Below are positions 1-6,506 of a stretch of 64,000 bases of DNA, piece by piece. This DNA comes from Myceligenerans salitolerans (GTDB taxonomy: Bacteria; Actinomycetota; Actinomycetes; Actinomycetales; Cellulomonadaceae), in contig NZ_JAFMPK010000034.1 of assembly GCF_017349295.1 (NCBI RefSeq), positions 28,632 to 92,631 of the forward strand, read 5' to 3'. Position 1 is the stretch's first letter; the number at the start of each line of letters is the position of its first letter. The position numbers were made by a program, and so were the translations under genes. The notes beneath the pieces were generated by a model that ran no database searches, was not told the DNA's origin, and was given only the letters and a program-made list of their open reading frames with translations.

Positions 1-936
1 GTTCCACGCCTGGGTGATCGTCGCACCGGCCACCGTGACCTCCCAGCCGCTGACGCCGGAGCCACCCGCCGTGACGGTGACCTCGGCCTGGTAGCCGCCG
101 TCCCAGGAGTTGGTGACCGACACGGTCGCGGTGCACTCCCCGGTCCCCGGGTCAGTGGGCTCCGGGTCCGGGTCGGTCGGCTCGGGGTCCGGGTCGGTCG
201 GCTCCGGGTCGGGGTCGGTCGGCTCCGGCTGCGGGTCGTCGGGCCACAGGTCGCCCCCGCCGATGTTGATGTCGGAGCAGAGGTAGTACGGCTGGTCCAG
301 GTGGCTGGCCTGCCAGATCGTGTACAGCACCGCACGGCCGTTGTAGCCGGACAGGTCCACGTTCGTCACGTACGGGGACTGGGCCGGGTAGGACCCCGTC
401 TGCTTGACCAGGTCCAGGTCGTCCCAGCCGAGGCGCTCGGTGGTCGGGTCGAAGCTGGGCTTGGACACGTAGATCCGCAGGTAGTCGGCCCCGTGGTTGG
501 CGCCGTCCGTGAGGGTCAGCGTGAAGTTGTGCGGCACACCCTTGGCGACCCACTCACCCGGGGTGTCCATGTAGTCGTACCGGCCACCCTCGGTGTTGCC
601 ACCCGAGCAGAGGGTGCCGCTGGGCACGGCGGCCTCGTGGTTGCCCCCGACGTTCTCACGGTAGAGGCCGTTCCAGTTCCACATGGCGTTGGGGTTGGCG
701 TTCCACGCTCCCCAGCACATCGGGTCGATCGTGGCCATCTCGGGGTTGAGGTGGTCGTCTCCCCAGCGGTCGAGGCAGCCGTAGTTGCGGGTGGGTGGGT
801 CGGTGACGCTGCCGTGGGCCGCCGCGGGCGGGGCCATGGCGGTGTCCGCCGACACGACGGCGACCAGCCCCAGCGGGGCGGCCAGCGCCATGGCGGCGGC
901 CAGGATCAGGCCGCGCGTTCGCGCACGCACTGTCAT
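1..936 (-). CDS. Secreted AA10 lytic polysaccharide monooxygenase with CBM2 (3' end cut by window)
   Basis: Copper enzyme that oxidatively cleaves crystalline chitin or cellulose outside the cell. The signal peptide runs to AAA40, so mature residue 1 is His41 (AHGSVTDPP), the first ligand of the AA10 histidine brace. His148 (TDGANHGADY) is the likely second ligand. The AA10 domain covers about 41-230. An acidic Pro-rich linker of PTDPDPE repeats follows, then the start of a CBM2 (SWDGGYQAEVTV) that leaves the window after residue 312. The ATG at 936 has GGAGGAG upstream. Divergent from the sugar kinase. Family call is firm; substrate is not decidable here. Confidence 0.93.
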   Translation of the reverse strand, partial: MTVRARTRGLILAAAMALAAPLGLVAVVSADTAMAPPAAAHGSVTDPPTRNYGCLDRWGDDHLNPEMATIDPMCWGAWNANPNAMWNWNGLYRENVGGNHEAAVPSGTLCSGGNTEGGRYDYMDTPGEWVAKGVPHNFTLTLTDGANHGADYLRIYVSKPSFDPTTERLGWDDLDLVKQTGSYPAQSPYVTNVDLSGYNGRAVLYTIWQASHLDQPYYLCSDINIGGGDLWPDDPQPEPTDPDPEPTDPDPEPTDPDPEPTDPGTGECTATVSVTNSWDGGYQAEVTVTAGGSGVSGWEVTVAGATITQAWN

Positions 937-1050
937 GGGATGCTCCTCCTCGAGCTTCGGGCCGACCTGTCGGACGGCTTGTGCCGATGGCGTCAGACTG
1001 TGCGCATCCGTGCACCGGCGACCAGCGGGTGAATCGTTTACAACCGACCC

Positions 1051-1061
1051 GGAAACTTTCG
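1051..1061. promoter_or_regulatory. GAAACTTTC palindrome between LPMO and kinase
   Basis: GGAAACTTTCG contains the 9-bp palindrome GAAA-C-TTTC. It differs at one base from the CGAAA-N-TTTCG elements described upstream of Streptomyces xylanase genes. It lies 115 bp upstream of the LPMO start and 47 bp upstream of the kinase, so it could serve either. Role inferred. Confidence 0.45.
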
Positions 1062-1107
1062 CCGGCCATGTCCTGACGGGCCGGACGATCCGGGCGAGTA
1101 TGGGCGC

Positions 1108-1962
1108 ATGAGCACACCCGCCACCGTCGTCGTCGGCCCCGCCTCGTGGAACACCCTCGTGCGACTCGACGAGCTGCCCGCGCCCCGGCCCCACACCGTC
1201 TTCGCGCGCGGGACCGTTCGGACGCTCGGCGGGACCAGTGCCGGCAAGGCGCTGCACCTTGCCGAGCTCGGCTCCCCGGTCACGCTGGTGACCGCCGTCG
1301 GCGACGACGCCGAGGCGGAGCTGGTGCTGGAGGCGTTGGGCGCCGCCGGTGAGCATCTGGAGGTGCTCGCGCACCGCGCGCCCGGCCCGACGGAGCAGCA
1401 CCTCAACCTGATGACCGGCGCCGGGGAGCGGGTGTCCGTCTATCTCGCGGTGCCCTCGGAGCCCGCCGGCCCCGGCGACGAGCACGTCACCGCGCGCCTC
1501 GCCGGGGCGCGCCACGTGGTGCTCGACCTCGGCGCGAGCGGCCTGGAACTGCTGGAGGCGGCCCGCGCGGGCGGCGCCGAGCTCTGGACCGACCTGCACG
1601 ACTACGACGGCGTGAGCGAGTTCCACCGGCCGTTCGCCGACGCCTGCTCGCACGTCTTCCTCAACGACGACGGGACGGACGACCACCCCGCTCTGATGCG
1701 GGCGCTGCTCGACCGGGGCGCCACGACGGTGGTCTGCACCCTCGGGGCGAAGGGCGCCGTGGCGCTCACCCGGGACGGGTGGTCCGAGTGCGCGGCCGAG
1801 CCGGCCGACGTCGTCGACACCAACGGGGCCGGCGACGCGTTCTTCGCCGGGTTCCTCGCGGCCCACCTGACGGGCGCCGGGACGGGTGAGTGCCTGCGGG
1901 CGGGGGCGCGCCAGGCGGTCCGGGCGCTCGGCTCGCCTCATCTGAGCCCGTTCCTGAGCTGA
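1108..1962 (+). CDS. PfkB/ribokinase-family carbohydrate kinase
   Basis: Cytoplasmic sugar or nucleoside kinase of 284 residues, a normal length for the family. The C-terminal signature VVDTNGAGDAFFAGF (about 230-245) carries the anion hole and the catalytic Asp. The N-terminal substrate lid region reads GGTSAGKALHLAELG, as in ribokinases. The ATG at 1108 starts MSTPATVVVGPASWNTLVRL. No transporter or isomerase lies next to it, so the substrate cannot be named. Transcribed away from the LPMO; a shared control region is possible. Confidence 0.85.
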   Translation: MSTPATVVVGPASWNTLVRLDELPAPRPHTVFARGTVRTLGGTSAGKALHLAELGSPVTLVTAVGDDAEAELVLEALGAAGEHLEVLAHRAPGPTEQHLNLMTGAGERVSVYLAVPSEPAGPGDEHVTARLAGARHVVLDLGASGLELLEAARAGGAELWTDLHDYDGVSEFHRPFADACSHVFLNDDGTDDHPALMRALLDRGATTVVCTLGAKGAVALTRDGWSECAAEPADVVDTNGAGDAFFAGFLAAHLTGAGTGECLRAGARQAVRALGSPHLSPFLS

Positions 1963-2067
1963 GCCCGCTCCTGACCGAGGCGGTGGGCCCGTCCCTGGGT
2001 CGGCGGCCGGTCCGCCGTGGTCCTGGCGCCCCGGGCGTTGCGCCCGGTGGCGCACCTGTGACACATT

Positions 2068-2089
2068 AGGAACCGAACGTTCGGTCAGT
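2068..2089. promoter_or_regulatory. PaaR-type TetR operator upstream of paaA
   Basis: Perfect 14-bp palindrome ACCGAACGTTCGGT (2072-2085) inside a 22-bp stretch. It fits 20 of 22 positions of the motif reported for Corynebacterium glutamicum PaaR (ACTNACCG-NN-CG-NN-CGGTNAGT). It ends 20 bp before the paaA ATG, a position suited to repression relieved by phenylacetyl-CoA. No paaR gene is in the window. Confidence 0.8.
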
Positions 2090-2109
2090 AAATCGCCACG
2101 GAGGTCACG

Positions 2110-3051
2110 ATGACGTCGGCCGTCGACGAGGCAGGGCTCGAGTCGCACTTCGAGGCCACGATCGCGCACAAGGACCGCATCGAGCCGCGGGACTGGATGC
2201 CCGAGAAGTACCGTCGCACCCTGGTGCGCCAGATCGCCCAGCACGCGCACTCGGAGATCATCGGGATGCAGCCCGAGGGCAACTGGATCAGCCGGGCGCC
2301 GTCGCTGCGCCGCAAGGCGATCCTGCTGGCCAAGGTGCAGGACGAGGCGGGTCACGGGCTCTACCTGTACTCGGCGACGGAGACCCTCGGCGTCACCCGT
2401 ACCGAACTCACCGAGCGCCTGATCTCCGGCGCGCAGAAGTACTCGTCGATCTTCAACTACCCGACGCTGTCGTACGCCGACGTCGGCACGATCGGCTGGC
2501 TCGTCGACGGCGCCGCCATCTGCAACCAGGTGCCGCTGTGCCGCACGTCGTTCGGCCCGTACGGGCGCGCGATGATCCGGATCTGCAAGGAGGAGTCGTT
2601 CCATCAGCGCCAGGGCTACGAGCTGCTGATGACCATGATGCGTGGCACGGACGAACAGCGTGCGATGGTGCAGGAGTCCGTGGACCGCTTCTGGTGGCCG
2701 TCGCTGATGATGTTCGGCCCGCCCGACGACGCCTCCCCGAACACCGCGCAGTCCATGGCGTGGGGCATCAAGACCCACACGAACGACGAGCTGCGCCAGA
2801 GGTTCGTGGACATGACCGTCCCGCAGGCCGAGGCGCTCGGCGTGACGCTGCCCGACCCGGACCTCGCGTGGAACGAGCGACGTCAGGCGCACGACTTCGG
2901 CGAGATCGACTGGGACGAGTTCTGGCGTGTGGTGGGCGGTGACGGCCCGTGCAACGCGCAGCGCGTGGCGCACCGCAGCAAGGCATGGGACGACGGCGCC
3001 TGGGTCCGCGAGGCGGCCTCGGCCTTCGCCCGGAAGCAGGAGGCGGCGTGA
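2110..3051 (+). CDS. paaA: Phenylacetyl-CoA 1,2-epoxidase, catalytic subunit A
   Basis: Di-iron oxygenase subunit that epoxidises the ring of phenylacetyl-CoA, using electrons from PaaE. 313 residues, usual length. Two iron-binding ExxH-type motifs are visible: [11 protein letters not shown] (about 77-87) and [14 protein letters not shown] (about 160-173). The start [35 protein letters not shown] is typical of actinobacterial PaaA. First gene of paaABCDE. Its last codons encode QEAA-stop, so its 3' end supplies the Shine-Dalgarno for the next reading frame, whose GTG overlaps the stop. Confidence 0.97.
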   Translation: MTSAVDEAGLESHFEATIAHKDRIEPRDWMPEKYRRTLVRQIAQHAHSEIIGMQPEGNWISRAPSLRRKAILLAKVQDEAGHGLYLYSATETLGVTRTELTERLISGAQKYSSIFNYPTLSYADVGTIGWLVDGAAICNQVPLCRTSFGPYGRAMIRICKEESFHQRQGYELLMTMMRGTDEQRAMVQESVDRFWWPSLMMFGPPDDASPNTAQSMAWGIKTHTNDELRQRFVDMTVPQAEALGVTLPDPDLAWNERRQAHDFGEIDWDEFWRVVGGDGPCNAQRVAHRSKAWDDGAWVREAASAFARKQEAA

Positions 3052-3101
3052 ACGATCGACGGGTGCGGGTGTCCCGCATGGCACAGCAGGAGGCGGCGTG
3101 A
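3048..3101 (+). CDS. 17-residue mini-ORF coupled to paaA stop
   Basis: The GTG overlaps the paaA TGA (GTGA) and has AGGAGG seven bases upstream. The frame encodes [17 protein letters not shown] and stops in a second GTGA. Probably not a functional protein. It may act as a termination-reinitiation step that passes ribosomes from paaA to paaB, or it may be debris from the duplication described at 3060-3178. Confidence 0.35.
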   Translation: MNDRRVRVSRMAQQEAA

Positions 3102-3178
3102 ACGATCATGGCGGGGTCGCGTTCGCGGTGGCCGACCGGGTGCGGGTGTCCCGCATGGCACAGCAGGAGGCGGCGTGA
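3060..3178 (+). repeat. 42-bp direct repeat between paaA and paaB
   Basis: Two identical 42-bp copies (3060-3101 and 3137-3178) each contain GGGTGTCCCGC, then AGCAGGAGGCGGCGTGA, that is an SD, a GTG and an overlapping TGA. The 3' end of paaA carries a partial third copy of the SD/start module. The intervening segment resembles the paaE 5' end. Confidence 0.85.
3098..3178 (+). CDS. 26-residue mini-ORF resembling the PaaE N-terminus
   Basis: The GTG overlaps the preceding mini-ORF stop, and the TGA overlaps the paaB GTG. The peptide begins [19 protein letters not shown]. PaaE begins MTDNGEAVVVPAGRARVSR, giving 9 identities in 19 without gaps, and the upstream GGAGGCGGC leaders also match. This suggests a copied paaE 5' end inserted ahead of paaB. 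Translation is plausible because it has its own SD; a function for the peptide is doubtful. Confidence 0.4.
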   Translation: MNDHGGVAFAVADRVRVSRMAQQEAA

Positions 3179-3471
3179 CCGGCGAGGTGCGGGCCGAATG
3201 GCCCCTGTACGAGGTGTTCGTGCGCGGCAAGCGCGGCCTGAACCATGTCCACGTCGGCTCGCTGCACGCACCCGACGACGCCATGGCGCTGCGCCACGCC
3301 CGCGACGTGTACACCCGGCGCAACGAGGGTGTCTCGATCTGGGTGGTGCGCTCGGACGCCATCACCGCGTCCAGTCCCGACGAGAAGGACCCGCTCTTCG
3401 CCCCGAGCGGCGACAAGGTCTACCGGCACCCGACGTTCTACTCCATCCCGGCGAACGTTCCCCACATGTAG
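3175..3471 (+). CDS. paaB: Phenylacetyl-CoA 1,2-epoxidase, subunit B
   Basis: Small structural subunit of the PaaABCE multicomponent oxygenase, needed for activity of the PaaAC catalytic pair. 98 residues; EWPLYEVFVRGKRGLNHVHVGSLHAPDDAMALRHARDVYTRR is the conserved core of the family. The GTG at 3175 is chosen because AGGAGG lies at 3165-3170 and the family N-terminus starts here. Stop-start overlap with the upstream mini-ORF implies translational coupling. A 90-bp gap with tandem repeats separates it from paaC. Confidence 0.95.
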   Translation: MTGEVRAEWPLYEVFVRGKRGLNHVHVGSLHAPDDAMALRHARDVYTRRNEGVSIWVVRSDAITASSPDEKDPLFAPSGDKVYRHPTFYSIPANVPHM

Positions 3472-3501
3472 CCCCTCACCCGAAGCCGCTCCACAGGTCG
3501 C

Positions 3502-3558
3502 CCCTCACCAGCGCAGAACGCCTTCACCAGCGGAGAACCCCTTCACCAGCGGAGAACC
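3502..3558 (+). repeat. Three 19-bp tandem repeats before paaC
   Basis: Copies at 3502-3520, 3521-3539 and 3540-3558. The last two are identical (CCTTCACCAGCGGAGAACC) and the first differs at three positions. Each carries a GGAGA-like SD core; only the last is correctly spaced for the paaC ATG at 3562. Repeat number could alter ribosome loading or reflect slippage. Confidence 0.85.
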
Positions 3559-3561
3559 ACC

Positions 3562-4536
3562 ATGCCCGACGGCACCGTCCCCGAGCACAGCACCGAGACC
3601 GCGCACGCCGGCCCCGCCGCGCACGGCACGGACCACGACAACGCGTACGCCGGACTGCTGGTCAACGATGCCCACTGGGCCTTCGGCACGGACTTCGAGG
3701 ACCCGCTGGCCGGCGTGGACACGACCGTGCCGGACGGCGTGGAGCCGTCCGTCCTGGCGGCGTACTGCCTGATGCTCGGCGACGACGCCCTGGTCGCCTC
3801 CGAGCGGATCTCGGAGTGGTGCAGCCGCGCGCCGGACCTCGAGGAGGACATCGCCCTCGCGAACATCGCCCTCGACCTCCTCGGGCAGGCCCGGCTGCTG
3901 CTGGCACGGGCGGCGGCAGCCGACCCGTCCGTCGTGCCCGCGCTCCCGGGCGACTCGCCCGTGCCGGACGAGGACCGCCTCGCCTTCTTCCGTGACGACC
4001 GGCAGTTCCGCAACGTGCGGCTCGCCGAGCTCCCGAACGGTGACTTCGGCGAGACCATCACCCGCATCCTGCTGCTGTCCATCTGGCGGCTCGCCCTGTT
4101 CGAGCGGCTGACCGGCAGCCGCGACGCCGTCCTCGCCGCCGTCGCCGCGAAGGGGGTCAAGGAGCTGACCTACCACCGCGACTTCGCCGGCCGCTGGTTC
4201 CTCACCCTGGCCCAGGGCACCGACGAGTCCCGCCGCCGCGTGACCGCCGCTCTCACGGACCTGATGCCGTACTGGGCCGAGCTGTTCGGGACGCACGACG
4301 TCGAGGCCGCGGCGGCCGCCTCCGGCGTCGGCGTCGATCCCGGACAGGTCGCCGGCGAGGCGGACGCGGTGCTCGACCAGGTGCTCGCGGTGAGCGGCGT
4401 CGACCGGCCCGAGGCCGCGCCACGAGCGGGCGTGCGCGGCCGGACCGGACGCGACGGCCTGCACACCGAGGCGCTCAGCCGCCTCCTCGCCGAGACCCAG
4501 TCCGTCGCCCGTGCCCACCCGAGGGGGCGATGGTGA
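3562..4536 (+). CDS. paaC: Phenylacetyl-CoA 1,2-epoxidase, subunit C
   Basis: Ferritin-fold structural partner of PaaA; lacks iron ligands and helps form the substrate site. 324 residues. Conserved text includes EEDIALANIALDLLGQARLLL (about 94-114), RNVRLAELPNGDFGETITR, and KELTYHRDFAGRWFLTLAQGTDESRRR. The N-terminal 30 residues are a His/Ala-rich extension before YAGLLVNDAHWAFGTDFEDPL, so a later start is possible, but the ATG at 3562 has the repeat-borne GGAGAA. The stop overlaps the paaD start by 7 bases. Confidence 0.95.
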   Translation: MPDGTVPEHSTETAHAGPAAHGTDHDNAYAGLLVNDAHWAFGTDFEDPLAGVDTTVPDGVEPSVLAAYCLMLGDDALVASERISEWCSRAPDLEEDIALANIALDLLGQARLLLARAAAADPSVVPALPGDSPVPDEDRLAFFRDDRQFRNVRLAELPNGDFGETITRILLLSIWRLALFERLTGSRDAVLAAVAAKGVKELTYHRDFAGRWFLTLAQGTDESRRRVTAALTDLMPYWAELFGTHDVEAAAAASGVGVDPGQVAGEADAVLDQVLAVSGVDRPEAAPRAGVRGRTGRDGLHTEALSRLLAETQSVARAHPRGRW

Positions 4537-5201
4537 CCGCGACCCCCACCCGCACCCGCCGGCCCGGGGCGGCGGTTCCGCCGACGTCGGTGGCGGCACG
4601 TGCCGAACACGTGCGCCGGATCGCGTCGACCGTCGTCGACCCCGAGCTGCCCGTGCTCACGCTCGCCGACCTCGGCGTCCTGCGCGACGTCGAGATCGCC
4701 GACGACGGCGCCGTGGTCGTGGCCATCACGCCCACGTACTCCGGCTGCCCCGCGATGGCCACGATGCGTGACGACGTGGTGCGCCGCCTCCAGGAGGAGG
4801 GGTACGACGACGTCCGCGTCCGGGTGGCCCTGCATCCCGCCTGGACCACCGACTGGATCACACCGCGCGGGCGGGCGGCGCTCGCGGAGGCGGGCATCTC
4901 GCCGCCGGGACGGGTCGCGGGAGCGGCGACCGGTGCCGCCGGGGGGACGGGCGGCCGCGCAGGTGCCTCGGCGCCGGACGCCACCTTGCCGGCCGGTCCG
5001 GCGTCCGGCGCCTCGGGAGCCGTGGTGCCCGGCAGGAGCCCCGTCCCGCTCACCCTCGGCCCGACCCGACGCGCGGTGCGCTGCCCGCGCTGCGACTCGG
5101 CCGACGTCGAGCTCACCTCCGAGTTCGGGTCGACGGCGTGCAAGGCGATGTATCGCTGCCGCGCCTGCCTGGAACCGTTCGACCACGTGAAGGAGATCTG
5201 A
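4530..5201 (+). CDS. paaD: PaaD, Fe-S assembly-type factor for phenylacetate epoxidase
   Basis: DUF59/MIP18-like protein required for maturation of the epoxidase, probably the PaaE cluster or the PaaA iron centre. 223 residues. The DUF59 core is at about 30-110 (VDPELPVLTLADLGVLRDV; TPTYSGCPAM with the conserved Cys). A Gly/Ala/Pro-rich linker (about 120-175) leads to a C-terminal zinc ribbon with CPRCDSADVEL and YRCRACLEPF. The ATG at 4530 lies inside the paaC end with GAGGGGG upstream, so it is coupled. Confidence 0.94.
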   Translation: MVTATPTRTRRPGAAVPPTSVAARAEHVRRIASTVVDPELPVLTLADLGVLRDVEIADDGAVVVAITPTYSGCPAMATMRDDVVRRLQEEGYDDVRVRVALHPAWTTDWITPRGRAALAEAGISPPGRVAGAATGAAGGTGGRAGASAPDATLPAGPASGASGAVVPGRSPVPLTLGPTRRAVRCPRCDSADVELTSEFGSTACKAMYRCRACLEPFDHVKEI

Positions 5202-5245
5202 TGACGACCGGCGTCGAGGCGCCCACCAGGAGGGAGGCGGCATGA
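5201..5245 (+). CDS. 14-residue mini-ORF linking paaD to paaE
   Basis: The ATG shares its A with the paaD TGA and the TGA overlaps the paaE ATG (ATGA). It encodes MTTGVEAPTRREAA, so the paaE SD (AGGAGGGAGG) is translated as its last codons. Same architecture as the paaA-paaB mini-ORFs. Likely a reinitiation bridge rather than a functional peptide. Confidence 0.35.
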   Translation: MTTGVEAPTRREAA

Positions 5246-6357
5246 CCGACAACGGCGAAGCCGTGGTCGTGCCGGCCGGCCGGGCGCGGGTGTCCCGCGG
5301 AACGCGGTCCGGCTTCCATACGCTGACCGTCGCCTCCGTGGAGCGCCTCACCGACGACGCCGTCGCCGTCACCTTCGACGTGCCCGACGAACTGCGCGAC
5401 GTGTTCGACTTCGCCCCCGGCCAGTCGCTCACCCTGCGCCGCGTGATCGACGGCGTCGAGCACCGCCGGAACTACTCGATCTGCGCCCCGGCGGGCGCCC
5501 CGCCGCGCGTCGGTGTCCGGGAGATCCCCGGCGGGCTGTTCTCGACCTGGCTCGTCCGTGAGGTGCGCCCGGGGACGCGGGTCGAGGTGGGGGCGCCGTC
5601 GGGCAGCTTCCGCGCCGACCCCGCCGCGGGCGGGCGGCACCTGTGCATCGCCGCGGGCTCCGGCGTCACCCCGATGCTCTCGGTCGCCGCGTCGGTCCTG
5701 GCGAACCCGGACGCGCAGGTGACGATGCTGTACGGCAACCGGAAGACGACGACGGTGATGTTCGCCGAGGAGCTCGCCGACCTCAAGGACGCCCATCACC
5801 GCCGGTTCGACCTGATCCACGTGCTGTCCCGGGAACCGCGCGACGTCGAGCTGTTCTCCGGCCGCCTGGACGCCGACCGGCTGCGCCTGCTGCTGACCAC
5901 GCTGGTCCCGGCGTCGGACATGGACCATGTCTGGCTCTGCGGCCCGTTCGGGATGCTGTCCGACGCGCGACAGGTCCTCGACGAGCTCGGCGTGCCCCGC
6001 GACAAGGTCCACCTCGAGCTGTTCCACGTGGACGGGCCACCGCCGCGGCTCCGGCACGCCGACGCCGTGATCGAGGGTGTGACCAGCGATGTCACGGTGA
6101 TCCTCGACGGTCGCAGCACGACGACGCCGATGGCACGGGACGGCAGCGTCCTGGATTCCGCGCAGCGTGTCCGGGGCGACCTCCCGTTCGCGTGCAAGGG
6201 CGGCGTCTGCGGCACCTGCCGGGCCAGGGTGTGCTCCGGCGAGGTGCAGATGGTCCGCAACTACGCGCTCGAACCGGACGAGGTGGCGCGAGGCTTCGTG
6301 CTCACGTGCCAGAGCTTCCCGGTCAGCGACGAGGTCACGGTGGACTACGACGCGTGA
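5242..6357 (+). CDS. paaE: Phenylacetyl-CoA 1,2-epoxidase, reductase subunit E
   Basis: NADPH-dependent flavin/2Fe-2S reductase that feeds electrons to PaaA. 371 residues. FAD-binding region RRNYSICAPAG (about 75-85), NAD-binding region AAGSGVTPMLSVAASVL (about 135-151) and HVWLCGPFGML. The C-terminal plant-type ferredoxin domain has CKGGVCGTCRARVCSG (about 315-330) and the last cysteine in VLTCQSFP. The ATG at 5242 follows AGGAGGGAGGCGGC. Last gene of the cluster. Confidence 0.96.
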   Translation: MTDNGEAVVVPAGRARVSRGTRSGFHTLTVASVERLTDDAVAVTFDVPDELRDVFDFAPGQSLTLRRVIDGVEHRRNYSICAPAGAPPRVGVREIPGGLFSTWLVREVRPGTRVEVGAPSGSFRADPAAGGRHLCIAAGSGVTPMLSVAASVLANPDAQVTMLYGNRKTTTVMFAEELADLKDAHHRRFDLIHVLSREPRDVELFSGRLDADRLRLLLTTLVPASDMDHVWLCGPFGMLSDARQVLDELGVPRDKVHLELFHVDGPPPRLRHADAVIEGVTSDVTVILDGRSTTTPMARDGSVLDSAQRVRGDLPFACKGGVCGTCRARVCSGEVQMVRNYALEPDEVARGFVLTCQSFPVSDEVTVDYDA

Positions 6358-6506
6358 CCGGGCGCGGCCCGGCGCCGCGGCACGGTGTGGCGCGGTGGCC
6401 GGGCCCGGTGCGGTGGCCCCGGTGCGACCGGTCCGCCGTCGCGAGATCGGCTCCCCGAGCGGCCGGCCGTTCGGCACCGGGCCCACCACGTCCGTGCCCC
6501 GCGGGA

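Noticed and set aside
160..235. Short tandem repeat near the left edge
   Set aside because: It encodes the PTDPDPE linker of the LPMO; a protein-level linker, not a DNA element.
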